A stretch of 64,000 bases of DNA, from positions 37,961 through 101,960 of the forward strand of contig CAMXAU010000009.1 in NCBI GenBank assembly GCA_947179325.1. Direction: 5' to 3'. The translations under genes and the position numbers were made by a program. Numbering within the stretch: position 1 is the stretch's first letter; the number at the start of each line of letters is the position of its first letter. Below the pieces are notes generated by a model. It saw nothing but the letters and a program-made list of their open reading frames with translations. It was not told the origin of the DNA and did not search any database. Origin of the DNA: an uncultured Bacteroidales bacterium. Lineage in GTDB: Bacteria > Bacteroidota > Bacteroidia > Bacteroidales > UBA932. This document shows positions 27,414 through 37,182 of the stretch, piece by piece.

Positions 27414-29627
27414 ATGAAAATCTTTGATGCAATGAAAAATATATTTCCAATAGCTGCGATATTGTCAATGTTCATATCGTGCTCCGATATAAAGGAACTT
27501 AACGACAGGATGGATGTCCTGGAGAACAGGGTCGCAGTGCTTGAGGTGGCTGTCTCTGCGCTTAACAGCAATGCCGAGGCCCTTTATGCCCTCATGAACG
27601 CGCAGTCCATAAGCTCGGTAACGGAAAAGGATGGAGTCTATACCATAATAATGAGCAACGGCCAGGAGATTACCCTGACTCAAGGCTCGGTGGGATATGG
27701 AATCGTTCCGGTCATGTCGATTGATTCCGAAGGGTACTGGATGGTCGACTACGGGGATGGCAGCGTCTATCTCATGTATGATGGTGCAAAAATCCCTGCT
27801 ACCGGGAAAGATGGGCAGACTCCGTTGTTCAGTGTCGATGAAGATGGCTTCTGGCTTGTGAGCTACGATTCCGGGAAGACATATACCCATGTCCTTGACG
27901 TGAATTCAGAAAAGGTTTCCGCACTCGGGACCGGAGAGTCGGCGGACCAGTTCTTCAATGATGTCCGTCTTGGTGAAAACGGTGACGTGCTTGAGATTGT
28001 CATGCGCAATGGAGAGATGGTCACTGTACCTGTAGTGCCGGATTTCCTGTGCTGCGTAGATGCCTCCGGGATGCAGGTCTTCAGGGCAGGCCAGACAAAG
28101 ACATTCATGGTCACAGCAAAAGGTGTATCTACAATCATCATCTCTGCACCTGAGGGATGGGGTACTGCATATTCTGAAAATATCCTTTCGATAACGGCGC
28201 CTGACCTTGTGTCTCCTTTAACGAAGTCGCTGTCAGCCAATAATATGACTGACGTGAGCCTGCTGGCAATCTCTGAGACTGGCTTTGTGGCTGTTGCGAA
28301 GGTGGAGGTCATGGTTGAAGGAGGGGAGTCCGGCTTCAAGCCGCAGGTGGCGCTGGCGGTTGATGAAATCACGTCATCTTCTGTATTGGTTACAGCGGCC
28401 CTGTCTGCTGATGCGACGTGGAAATATCTTCTTCTCCGGCCTTCAGACATCTCTCCTTCAGCAGAGAGAGTCAATGAGACAGGAGAAGAGGCCGAAGGTA
28501 CATCGTTGCTTATAGGTGGCTTGTCTCCGGGTACATCCTATGTCTTGTACGCGATAGCCCTGAAAGATGGCATTATAGGGAATGTGCAGTCCATTGCCTT
28601 CACGACAGAGGCAATGCAGATAGACAACTGGTACGACTGGTGGACTGCGGGGAATGCCATTGTGATAGGAGGTGTCGAATATGACTACGAGACATATAAG
28701 TCAGGAACTGTAATGCATGTCACAGAGGACTATACAATCAAGTCCGGTGATGAGTGGGGAGTGTATTTCGTTGACCCGGGTGCCAAGCTGAGCATAGGCT
28801 TCAGCAATTCATGCCGCAAGCTCATAGTAGTCGGGAACAATCCTGGGGTGCGTTCGGAAATGGAGTTCACAACGCGCATACAGCCGTACGAGATGGGAGA
28901 CCCTACAGGAGTCAATGTCTTCGGGTTCAAGAACATGACGATAGATACTACTCCTTTCAATGATTATTTGTTCCTTGTGAACAATGCCAAGTCTTTCGGA
29001 CGCATGGTGTTTGACGGCTGCAAGCTTATCATGGCCAAGACACTGGTGTATATGAGCAGTTCAGACAAGGCTATAACTGATTTCACAATGGTTGACACGG
29101 ATGTGGAGATAAGGGCGTCTAACCTTAATTTCCTCGGCACAGGCTCCTCCACTGCGACATATGGAAGCATGACATTCAGGAACAATGTCTTCTATGCCTC
29201 TTCAGGCACTTTCACGAACTTCTATCTGTTCAATGGCGGGAATTCTTCATTCTCGGGCGACATCGTGTTCGAACGGAATACCATGGTGAACCTCGCCGCG
29301 CATTCCAACTCATATCTCTACGCCAAGGTCTTCAACGGGCTGTCAGCTACAGACAATATATTCTATTATACAGATGTGCTCACAAATGCGACCTGCCTTG
29401 TGCGCTCTACAGATGCCTGGCCGTCCTATGGCGAGGTCACGCACAACATATCGTACAGGAAAAACGCTGGAAATGCCTTCCAGGTAATATACGGCGGCAA
29501 AGGCAACTGGTTCTCAGCTGTTGATGAGGCGGTTGATGTCGATACGGACCCGTTCGGCACATTCGACCAGGGCAAAGGCATATTTGTCCAGCATCCGGAC
29601 TATTCTTCATTTGGTGCCATAAGATAA
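27414..29627 (+). CDS. DUF4988 lipoprotein with an FN3-like and a beta-helix-like domain (PUL2)
   Basis: 737 residues from ATG 27414, three bases after the previous stop. It has a lipoprotein signal (cysteine 23, SMFISCSDI), a coiled coil (ELNDRMDVLENRVAVLEVAV), two GxWxVxYxxGxxY repeats like those of its neighbour, and an FN3-like domain (about 330-400, with GLSPGTSYVLYAIAL). The C-terminus (about 410-737) is rich in short strands with DITFERN-like turns and recalls the DUF4957/DUF5123 beta-helix proteins of Bacteroides PULs. Likely a surface glycan-binding protein. The domain calls are from recall only. Confidence 0.65.
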   Translation: MKIFDAMKNIFPIAAILSMFISCSDIKELNDRMDVLENRVAVLEVAVSALNSNAEALYALMNAQSISSVTEKDGVYTIIMSNGQEITLTQGSVGYGIVPVMSIDSEGYWMVDYGDGSVYLMYDGAKIPATGKDGQTPLFSVDEDGFWLVSYDSGKTYTHVLDVNSEKVSALGTGESADQFFNDVRLGENGDVLEIVMRNGEMVTVPVVPDFLCCVDASGMQVFRAGQTKTFMVTAKGVSTIIISAPEGWGTAYSENILSITAPDLVSPLTKSLSANNMTDVSLLAISETGFVAVAKVEVMVEGGESGFKPQVALAVDEITSSSVLVTAALSADATWKYLLLRPSDISPSAERVNETGEEAEGTSLLIGGLSPGTSYVLYAIALKDGIIGNVQSIAFTTEAMQIDNWYDWWTAGNAIVIGGVEYDYETYKSGTVMHVTEDYTIKSGDEWGVYFVDPGAKLSIGFSNSCRKLIVVGNNPGVRSEMEFTTRIQPYEMGDPTGVNVFGFKNMTIDTTPFNDYLFLVNNAKSFGRMVFDGCKLIMAKTLVYMSSSDKAITDFTMVDTDVEIRASNLNFLGTGSSTATYGSMTFRNNVFYASSGTFTNFYLFNGGNSSFSGDIVFERNTMVNLAAHSNSYLYAKVFNGLSATDNIFYYTDVLTNATCLVRSTDAWPSYGEVTHNISYRKNAGNAFQVIYGGKGNWFSAVDEAVDVDTDPFGTFDQGKGIFVQHPDYSSFGAIR

Positions 29628-29637
29628 TTCGCTTGCC

Positions 29638-32600
29638 ATGGGAAAACGTATAATTCTATTCATCGCAATGTATATGGCCTGCGCTGCCGGACTATATGCA
29701 CAGGAACGGGAGGTCTCGGGAAAATTAGTGGACCAGGACGGGACTCCGGTGGCAGGGGCGGTTGTCTATGAAAAAGGGCGTGAGACGTCCGGGACAGTCG
29801 CGGATGACAATGGAAAGTGGTCACTCAGGGTGTCTTCTGGCAAGGCGCAGATCATATTCAGCTGCCTTGGGTACATGGAGGCCGAGGTTGCTGTAGGAGG
29901 CAGGGCGGTAATCGACCATGTCATGCAGGCGGACAATGAGCTTCTTGAGGCTGCGGAGCTTGTGAGCATAGGGTATGGCTCTGTCGCAAAGCGGGACCTG
30001 ACCGGCTCTGTTTCTTCCGTGAGCATGTCTTCCATCAGCACGGCCCCGGTGACGAATTTCGACCAGGCCTTGACAGGCCGGATCGCAGGGGTATATGTCT
30101 CTACTTCCGACGGAGCTGTCGGAAGCACAGCGGAAATCGTGATACGCGGAAGCAATTCATTGACGCAGAGCAGCTCTCCTCTGTATGTGATTGACGGGTT
30201 CCTTTCGGAAAGCTCTATGGCGACATCAATAAGCCCATCGGACATAGAGACTATAGATGTGCTCAAGGATGCCTCTGCCACTGCCATATATGGTGCACGC
30301 GGCGCAAACGGGGTGATAGTGATACAGACAAAGAAAGGAGTAGAGGGCAAGACAACGGTGAATCTCGGGGTCTCTTCTTCATTGAATGTGATTGCCAACA
30401 AGACAAGGCTCATGGACGGATATGACTTTGTCTGCCTGCAGTCGGAAATCTATGATGCCAAAGGGCAGGACAATGAATACCTCAAAGGAGGATATACCCT
30501 GCAGGACTATGCTGATGCTAAATATGTTGACTGGCAGGACATGATATACAGGCCGGCTCTGGTCATGGACTACAGCCTGTCCGTATCCGGCGGTAGCGGC
30601 AAGACCGGAACTTCATGGCGGGTGAATTTTTCTGCCCTTGACCAGGACGGGATCATAGTCGGCTCAAATTTCCAGAAGTACAGCGCAAAAGTCAACCTTA
30701 CGCAGAAAATAGGCAAGAAGCTCAAGATGGAAGTGTTTGCCGACTATGCGCGCAGCATTACGGACGGGACTACTCCTACCTCTGCCCAGCAGTCTTCTTC
30801 TGCTTCGGGATGGCTGGTCTATTCTGTGTGGGGCTACCGTCCGTTGCGGCCTCTTTATCTTGGCGTGGACATGGATGCATGGATGGATGACTACATGGAC
30901 AGTGACGCCCAGGCCAATGACTACCGCTTCAATCCTGCCAAGACAGTCCGGAATGAATACAGGAAGACCATTTTCAACAACCTTTCGGGAAATGCATCAC
31001 TTTCATGGTATATAACCCCTAAACTGACATTGAAGGTCTCGGGCGGCTACCGCCTTTACCAGAGGAAGAGGGAGGAGTTCAATGGTTCCCAGACATATTC
31101 CGGGTTCAAAGGCTCCCCGTCTGGAAAGGGAATCAACGGAAGCATAAACTGGACAGACACAGGGACATGGCAGAATGACAACACCCTGACATGGCGTGAC
31201 ACATTCGGCAGGGAACATCATTTCACGGCAATGGCCGGATTCTCCCTCCAGGGGGAGAAAAGTTCCTATGACGGAGTAGCCTCGCAGAATATGAGCACTG
31301 AGTCCCTTGGCCTTAAAGGCATGCATACAGGACAGTACCAGGTCGTCATCCCATGGCAGAGGAACTGGAGGATGATGTCGGGGTTTGCGCGTATAAGCTA
31401 TGACTACGGATACAGATATTATCTTACTGCGACTTTCCGTGCAGACGGCTCCTCAAAGTTTCCTCCGTCCAACAGGTGGGGATTCTTTCCGTCGGCAAGC
31501 GTCGCATGGAACTTTGACAGGGAGCCATGGATGGAATGGGCAGGTGCCCTGAGCAACGGAAAGGTGCGTGCTTCATATGGCCTTACCGGAAACAACAGGA
31601 CAACGACCCCATATGATTTCTATTCCCAGGTGAGCACATCCCCTGGCACCTCATCTACCAGCGACTATTTCTTCTCCGGGGAATACGTCCCTGGATACGC
31701 TCCATCCAGCATGGCGAATGAAAACCTGAAATGGGAGACCACAGGACAGGTGGACATCGGACTTGACCTTGGATTCTTCAGCAACAGGATAAAGCTCACG
31801 GCGGACTGGTACATGAAGCATACAAGGGACCTGCTGCTCCAGGCCATAATCCCTGCTTCCTCAGGCTTTACATCCGAGATGCGCAACATCGGCTCAATCA
31901 GGAACAGCGGAGTGGAGCTTACGATTGATGCAGTACCCGTGATGGTGAATGGTTTCGAGTGGGACATCTCTTTCAACATAGCCATGAACAGGAATGTCGT
32001 CACTGCGCTTTCAGATGGCCAGCATGCGCTTCTCTCCACCGTGTCCTGGGACCAGCGCTTCAACAGCCAGTATCCATATATCTCACAGGTAGGCATGCCT
32101 GCCGGACTGATGTACGGATTCATTTATGAAGGGACATACAAGGCTGCAGATTTCAATTCCAACAATCTCCTGAACGATGATGTCCCATATATGGAAAGTG
32201 TCGGAAAGGAACAGACCCGTCCCGGGGACCCGAGGTATTGCGACATAAACGGTGACGGGGTAATCAATGATGCGGACCGTACTGTAATCGGATGCGGCAT
32301 CCCTGTGCATACGGGAGGGCTGGGCAGCTCTTTCCGCTGGAAAGGTATAGACCTGAACGTCTTCTTCAACTGGAGCTATGGGAACAATGTCCTCAATGCC
32401 AACCGCCTCTATTTTGAGAATGCACAGCAGGGGAGCCTTAACCAGCTGGCGTCATACAACGGCAGGTTCAATGCTGCCACAAATCCGGACAGCGACATCC
32501 CGCGGGTGCTTGCAAACGGGACATATGTATATTCATCAAGGGTTGTGGAGGATGCCTCGTACCTGAGGCTGAGGAGCATATCCCTTGGATATACCTTGCC

Positions 32601-32796
32601 GGGAAAACTGCTTGCCCGGGCAAGGATCTCAAAGATAAGGATTGCTGCATCCGTGGACAACATCTTCACATGGACGTCCTACTCCGGTGCCGACCCGGAG
32701 GTCTCTACAAGGTCCTCTGTGCTTACCCCGGGATTTGACTGGTCAGCATATCCGCGGGCCAGGGGAGGCTCACTGGCCCTTGACATAACATTCTGA
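29638..32796 (+). CDS. SusC/RagA TonB-linked outer-membrane receptor (PUL2)
   Basis: 1052 residues with a signal peptide (AAGLYAQ, residue 22), a carboxypeptidase-regulatory-like domain (VSGKLVDQDGTPVAGAVVY), a plug with the signature LKDASATAIYGARGANGV and a long beta-barrel ending ALDITF. It imports the PUL2 glycan across the outer membrane. It starts 10 bases after the DUF4988 gene. The susD partner begins 28 bases downstream. Confidence 0.94.
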   Translation: MGKRIILFIAMYMACAAGLYAQEREVSGKLVDQDGTPVAGAVVYEKGRETSGTVADDNGKWSLRVSSGKAQIIFSCLGYMEAEVAVGGRAVIDHVMQADNELLEAAELVSIGYGSVAKRDLTGSVSSVSMSSISTAPVTNFDQALTGRIAGVYVSTSDGAVGSTAEIVIRGSNSLTQSSSPLYVIDGFLSESSMATSISPSDIETIDVLKDASATAIYGARGANGVIVIQTKKGVEGKTTVNLGVSSSLNVIANKTRLMDGYDFVCLQSEIYDAKGQDNEYLKGGYTLQDYADAKYVDWQDMIYRPALVMDYSLSVSGGSGKTGTSWRVNFSALDQDGIIVGSNFQKYSAKVNLTQKIGKKLKMEVFADYARSITDGTTPTSAQQSSSASGWLVYSVWGYRPLRPLYLGVDMDAWMDDYMDSDAQANDYRFNPAKTVRNEYRKTIFNNLSGNASLSWYITPKLTLKVSGGYRLYQRKREEFNGSQTYSGFKGSPSGKGINGSINWTDTGTWQNDNTLTWRDTFGREHHFTAMAGFSLQGEKSSYDGVASQNMSTESLGLKGMHTGQYQVVIPWQRNWRMMSGFARISYDYGYRYYLTATFRADGSSKFPPSNRWGFFPSASVAWNFDREPWMEWAGALSNGKVRASYGLTGNNRTTTPYDFYSQVSTSPGTSSTSDYFFSGEYVPGYAPSSMANENLKWETTGQVDIGLDLGFFSNRIKLTADWYMKHTRDLLLQAIIPASSGFTSEMRNIGSIRNSGVELTIDAVPVMVNGFEWDISFNIAMNRNVVTALSDGQHALLSTVSWDQRFNSQYPYISQVGMPAGLMYGFIYEGTYKAADFNSNNLLNDDVPYMESVGKEQTRPGDPRYCDINGDGVINDADRTVIGCGIPVHTGGLGSSFRWKGIDLNVFFNWSYGNNVLNANRLYFENAQQGSLNQLASYNGRFNAATNPDSDIPRVLANGTYVYSSRVVEDASYLRLRSISLGYTLPGKLLARARISKIRIAASVDNIFTWTSYSGADPEVSTRSSVLTPGFDWSAYPRARGGSLALDITF

Positions 32797-32824
32797 CATA
32801 GATGAAACCAACACCATCGAGAAC

Positions 32825-34510
32825 ATGAAACCTATAAGATATTATATCCCATGCCTGCTGGCATTGTCCGCATTGTCATGCAGCTTTCTGGACGAGGAGC
32901 CGCAGGTGATCTGCCCGGATACATTCTACCAGTCTGAGACAGAAGTGAAATACGGCCTTGCCGGTGTCTATGGCGTTATGGCCAGCGAGGCGTTCTACGG
33001 CAACAACTACTCATTGATGCTCTCCAATGTAGATGACCTGTCCTATTACAACCGTGCCACCACCAACAATCCGTCCTGTGTCTTCCAGCATGACGCATCC
33101 ACGACTGAAATCTACACCGCATGGACGGAGATATACCGTGGGATAGGGAATGCGAACGCCTTCATGGAGGCTGTCTCCGAAACCGGGCTTGACCCGGACG
33201 GGGCGTATTATGCAGAGGCAAGATTCCTGCGTGCCTATTACCATTTCATCCTTGCGCAGGCGTGGGGGGATGTCCCGTTGAGGACTTCCGCCTCCAGGAA
33301 ACATGAGGACACATCGTGCGCGGCATCCTCGCAATATGATGTGCTTTGCTGGGCGGCATCTGAAATGGAGGAATGCCTGGAGAATATAACCGATGACATT
33401 TCAGTCCAGCCGTCAAGGGTGAACAGGAATACGGTCCACGGCATCCTGGCACGCCTGTACCTTTTCCTTGCCGGGTCAAGTGTGGAAGGCCCTGGCGGCA
33501 AGAGGGAATTCTACGGAAAGGCCATGGAGCATTGTGCAGCTGTGATAGAGACGGGCCAGCACCGCATTAATCCAAGCTATTCCCAGGTTTTCATCAACAT
33601 GATAAAGGACGGATATGACACTGAGTGGCGTGAATCAATGTGGGAGGTCGAGTTCAATGGAGACCGCTCGTCTCCGGACAGATGGACAAACGGGCGTATC
33701 GGTGATGTCATCGGCCTGAGGAGCAGCGGCCGGGAAGGATACGAGTCATTCCTGTGCAACTATTCCTATGCGATGTATGACGGGACATTGCAGCTGTGGA
33801 ACCTCTACTGGACAGATGACCGCACTGCAGAGGAGGACAAGCTCGGTTCCGTGACCGATGCACGCCAGGAATGGAACATGCCTCCGTATAATTATGAGGG
33901 CTATACTTCCGGTGGGGTACAGCTCTATCTCCCTTCTGTTGACAGGACCCCTTATCATTACAGGGGCGTCTCCACATTTGACAATCCTGTGACTGCACGC
34001 GCGATCCGTAATTGCGGTAAATGGCGCAGGGAGATTGAATACGAGGCACTCCAGGACAACATGAGCATCTATACAGGCATAAATTTCCCTATTCTACGCT
34101 ATGCGGATATATTGCTGATGTATGCAGAGGCCAGCAATGAGTATGAAGGAGCCCCTTCGCAGGCCGCGTATGGACATGTGAAGGCCGTCCGTGACCGTGC
34201 GGGCATAGGGACAATCCCGTTCAGCGAGTATGATTACAGTACGTTCCGCCAGCTCGTAAGGAATGAGCGTGGCAGGGAGCTGTGCTTCGAGTCCCTCCGC
34301 AGATATGACCTTATCCGGTGGGGCGTGTTTGTCGAGTCCATGGGACGTTATGGCGAATATGTGACCGATGATGAATGGGTCTTCAACAACAAGAGCATAT
34401 ATGCGGCAGCGATAGGCTCTGCCGTGAAGCCGCGCCACATACTGCTTCCTATACCGACTATTGAACTCGGTGTCAATGATAAACTTGTACAGAATAAACT
34501 ATGGCGATGA
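32825..34510 (+). CDS. SusD/RagB glycan-binding lipoprotein (PUL2)
   Basis: 561 residues with lipobox cysteine 19 (LSALSCSFLDEEP). The SusD N-terminal pattern (FYQSETEVKYGLAGVYG, then AEARFLRAYYHFILAQAWGD) and the C-terminal RagB motif (VRDRAGIG, RNERGRELCFESLRRYDLIRW) are clear. Surface lid of the SusC transporter. Its stop codon overlaps the start region of the DUF5017 gene, suggesting translational coupling. Confidence 0.94.
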   Translation: MKPIRYYIPCLLALSALSCSFLDEEPQVICPDTFYQSETEVKYGLAGVYGVMASEAFYGNNYSLMLSNVDDLSYYNRATTNNPSCVFQHDASTTEIYTAWTEIYRGIGNANAFMEAVSETGLDPDGAYYAEARFLRAYYHFILAQAWGDVPLRTSASRKHEDTSCAASSQYDVLCWAASEMEECLENITDDISVQPSRVNRNTVHGILARLYLFLAGSSVEGPGGKREFYGKAMEHCAAVIETGQHRINPSYSQVFINMIKDGYDTEWRESMWEVEFNGDRSSPDRWTNGRIGDVIGLRSSGREGYESFLCNYSYAMYDGTLQLWNLYWTDDRTAEEDKLGSVTDARQEWNMPPYNYEGYTSGGVQLYLPSVDRTPYHYRGVSTFDNPVTARAIRNCGKWRREIEYEALQDNMSIYTGINFPILRYADILLMYAEASNEYEGAPSQAAYGHVKAVRDRAGIGTIPFSEYDYSTFRQLVRNERGRELCFESLRRYDLIRWGVFVESMGRYGEYVTDDEWVFNNKSIYAAAIGSAVKPRHILLPIPTIELGVNDKLVQNKLWR

Positions 34511-35496
34511 TGAGAAAATTATATTTTATTCCGCTCCTTGTGCTTCTTTTGCCTTCATGCCGGCAGGACATTGTGTCTGAAGTGGACTTCACTGTGGCGA
34601 CGGATCTGGAGAACACCTATTATGCAGGAGAGCCTGTCCGCTTCCTGTTCAGGCGTGCATCTGTTGATAATCTCCTGTTCTACAGCGGTGAAAACGGTTC
34701 AAGATATGAATACCGGGACAGGAGGATTGTCCCGACGGAACAGGTGAGGTCGGTGTCCATAGATTTTGAATTCCTTGCCAGATACGGGGTTGATGGCGGT
34801 TTCGATGTATATATATCAAATTCATTTGAGGGGCTGAAAGGCAATGATGCTGATGCCGACAAGGCTGAAATCCGCTCCTGGGAAGATGCAATGGATGAAG
34901 ACGGGAATATCCCCGGGTGGACAAGGCTGCCGTATGAAGAAGGCCCGAATGGAGTCTGGACATACCAGGCCTTTGACCTTTCGGATTATATTGACAACTT
35001 TGCAGTCGCGTTCCATTGGCATCCGCGTGCCCAGGGCTCTGCTGCGCAGAGGACATACGGAGTCAACGGTAACATCGTCCTGGATGTGGATGGTGCCGAC
35101 CCGTCTGTGATTACCCTGCCGGAGCTTGGCATTATACCGGTGATGATGAATGATGAAATAGAGGACCCGTATATGATGAACAGCAAGAACGGCAGCATCT
35201 GCTTTGACAATTCCGCCGCCCAGGTCTATTTCCAGGGTGCAGCATACCAGGAACTGGACTACCAGATTGACGGATGGGCCGTGTCAGTGCCATGTGCGCT
35301 CAACAGGATACAGAATGACAAGGGGACGGTCATCAAGACGCAGGAAAACGACATCCGGTGCTTTGACTATGTCTACGGCAGGCCAGGAACATATGTTGCT
35401 ACGTTTGTCGGGACTAATGTCAATTACCTGCACAGGGATTACTCGGTAAAGAATGTTAAACTGTTTATAATAGATAAACCTCATGATTGTCAGTAG
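34501..35496 (+). CDS. DUF5017-like surface lipoprotein (PUL2)
   Basis: 331 residues with lipobox cysteine 20 (LLLPSCRQD). The start of the mature part (VDFTVATDLENTYYAGEPVRFLF, then NLLFYSGENGSRYEYRDR) matches the DUF5017 pattern I recall from proteins encoded beside susD. Possible starts are ATG 34501, 34507 or 34510, all overlapping the susD stop; the last two give ATGA or TGATG coupling. Family members are presumed surface glycan-binding proteins. The gene overlaps the next one by 14 bases. Confidence 0.7.
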   Translation: MAMMRKLYFIPLLVLLLPSCRQDIVSEVDFTVATDLENTYYAGEPVRFLFRRASVDNLLFYSGENGSRYEYRDRRIVPTEQVRSVSIDFEFLARYGVDGGFDVYISNSFEGLKGNDADADKAEIRSWEDAMDEDGNIPGWTRLPYEEGPNGVWTYQAFDLSDYIDNFAVAFHWHPRAQGSAAQRTYGVNGNIVLDVDGADPSVITLPELGIIPVMMNDEIEDPYMMNSKNGSICFDNSAAQVYFQGAAYQELDYQIDGWAVSVPCALNRIQNDKGTVIKTQENDIRCFDYVYGRPGTYVATFVGTNVNYLHRDYSVKNVKLFIIDKPHDCQ

Positions 35497-37102
35497 CGCA
35501 TTGTCTCTTGCCTGTGCATTTCTCCAGGTCTGCCCGTGCAGTCTCCAGGACTGGGCATCATATGCTCCGGTAGATTTTTCCTATGCCGGATACCGATATG
35601 GAGAGACGGCTCCGCCTGAGGTGGATGAACTGGGATACAGGGTGTTCGATGTGACTGATTTCGGGGCGGTCCCGGACGACGGCCTTCCTGACAGGCAGGC
35701 TTTCATTGATGCCTGCAAGGCGGCCATTGGCGAAGGGCGCAGCGAAAATCCGGATGCGAAGGCCATAATCTATTTCCCGGAAGGGACATATATCCTGCAT
35801 ACTGAGGCCGATGACGTCGACGGATGCAGCCGGGAACTGTCTGTCCCGGCCGGTAACATTCTAATCAAGGGAGCCGGACGTGACAGGACGACCATAGTCA
35901 TGGCCTCCCCGAACAATCCGCGTAACCCAGACCAGATGTGGACTTCCCCTTTCATGCTTGTGCTCGGAAGCAGGGCTCCTTTGAGGGAACTGGCCGAAGT
36001 CACAGGCTTTTCAGCAAAGGGATGTTTCTCGGTGACGGTTTCCGACACAGGGAAACTTAATCCCGGAGACAGGGTCTGCCTGCGGCTTACGGACAATTCT
36101 CCTGAACTGATCGAGAAGTCATTTGCACCGTGTGTGCGGGAATCCCAGATGACAGATTTTGTTGAGCAGGGCGTCAAGATACGTGACTACCACAAGATAA
36201 AGTCAATAGAGGGCAATGTCGTTACTTTTGTGGAGCCGCTCATGTACGAGGTCAATCCCGAATACAGGTGGACAATAGCGTCACATCCGCATTATGAGAA
36301 CGTCGGGGTTGAGGACATCAGGTTCCGTGGAGATGCAAAGGACAGGTTCGTCCATCACGGGTCATGGCAGGATGACGGGGCGTACAAGATCATAGCGATG
36401 TCGCAGGTGACGGACGGCTGGATAAGGAGGTGCACATTCGAAAGCGTAAGCGAAGGTGCTGTCTTCAGACGCTGTGCCAACATATCTGCCTATGACATAG
36501 AGTTCTGCGGCAAAAGGGGGCACTCCTCGATCTATACAGAGGAATCATCACGGGTGTTCATGGGCTGCACCGGGGACTATACATCAGGTGCGGCCGCGAA
36601 TGATCCTGACAGCTATATGGACGGTGCAGGGCAGTGGCATGCTGTAGGTGTCTCAAAGCCTGACATGGGGAATGTCGTCTGGCGTAACGCATGGGGGTAT
36701 GATGCCTGTTTCCAGTGCCATGCCACTCAGCCTCGCGCCACTCTGCTCGACAGCAACAAGGGAGGATGGGTGCAGTACCGGCAGGGCGGTGCGGCAAACC
36801 TGTGCCCGAACCATATGGAAGACCTTGTGATATGGAACCATGAGTCGACAACTCCATTCGATGGAGTGTGGGAATGGTGGACAAAGGACAATGTATGGCA
36901 GAAATTCCTTCCTCCGGTCATTGTCGGTTTCCATGGCGAGGCATGCGAGTTCGCCCCGGGGCAGTGCCTGAATCTCTCATACGGGAAGCCGGTGGAGCCT
37001 GAGTCCCTATATGAATTTCAGCTCAGGGAGCGTCTGGGCAGCCTGCCCGGATGGGTTATAGAGCTGAAGGTAAGGTCCGAAAGGTACAAGGAAAGGCTCT
37101 GA
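35483..37102 (+). CDS. DUF4955-type secreted beta-helix protein (PUL2)
   Basis: 539 residues. A short signal peptide (1 to about 20, SLACAFLQVCPC) leads straight into the same beta-helix domain as the first PUL2 gene, without the DUF4988 part. Shared blocks include FSYAGYRYGE, the opening LGYRVFDVTDFGAVPDDGL, GAGRDRTTIVM, the VHHGSW/WIRRCTFESVSEG region, QPRATLLD..GGW and FLPPVIVGFHG. Histidines in HPHYENVG, VHHG and QWHAVG are kept in both copies and are candidates for the active site. Likely a carbohydrate-active enzyme, class unknown. Confidence 0.7.
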   Translation: MIVSSALSLACAFLQVCPCSLQDWASYAPVDFSYAGYRYGETAPPEVDELGYRVFDVTDFGAVPDDGLPDRQAFIDACKAAIGEGRSENPDAKAIIYFPEGTYILHTEADDVDGCSRELSVPAGNILIKGAGRDRTTIVMASPNNPRNPDQMWTSPFMLVLGSRAPLRELAEVTGFSAKGCFSVTVSDTGKLNPGDRVCLRLTDNSPELIEKSFAPCVRESQMTDFVEQGVKIRDYHKIKSIEGNVVTFVEPLMYEVNPEYRWTIASHPHYENVGVEDIRFRGDAKDRFVHHGSWQDDGAYKIIAMSQVTDGWIRRCTFESVSEGAVFRRCANISAYDIEFCGKRGHSSIYTEESSRVFMGCTGDYTSGAAANDPDSYMDGAGQWHAVGVSKPDMGNVVWRNAWGYDACFQCHATQPRATLLDSNKGGWVQYRQGGAANLCPNHMEDLVIWNHESTTPFDGVWEWWTKDNVWQKFLPPVIVGFHGEACEFAPGQCLNLSYGKPVEPESLYEFQLRERLGSLPGWVIELKVRSERYKERL

Positions 37103-37147
37103 AACGCTTTTCAGACGATTAATATAGGAAAGACAGAAAAAAAATCC

Positions 37148-37155
37148 TACCTTTG
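37148..37155 (+). promoter_or_regulatory. -7 box of the thrS operon
   Basis: TACCTTTG followed by CGG matches the Bacteroidetes -7 box 28 bases before the thrS ATG. The -33 position is A-rich without TTTG. Confidence 0.55.
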
Positions 37156-37182
37156 CGGACTTGTTTTAAATAATAGAATATC

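Noticed and set aside
37103..37182. T-box leader before thrS
   Set aside because: The leader after the -7 box is under 30 bases, too short for a T-box.
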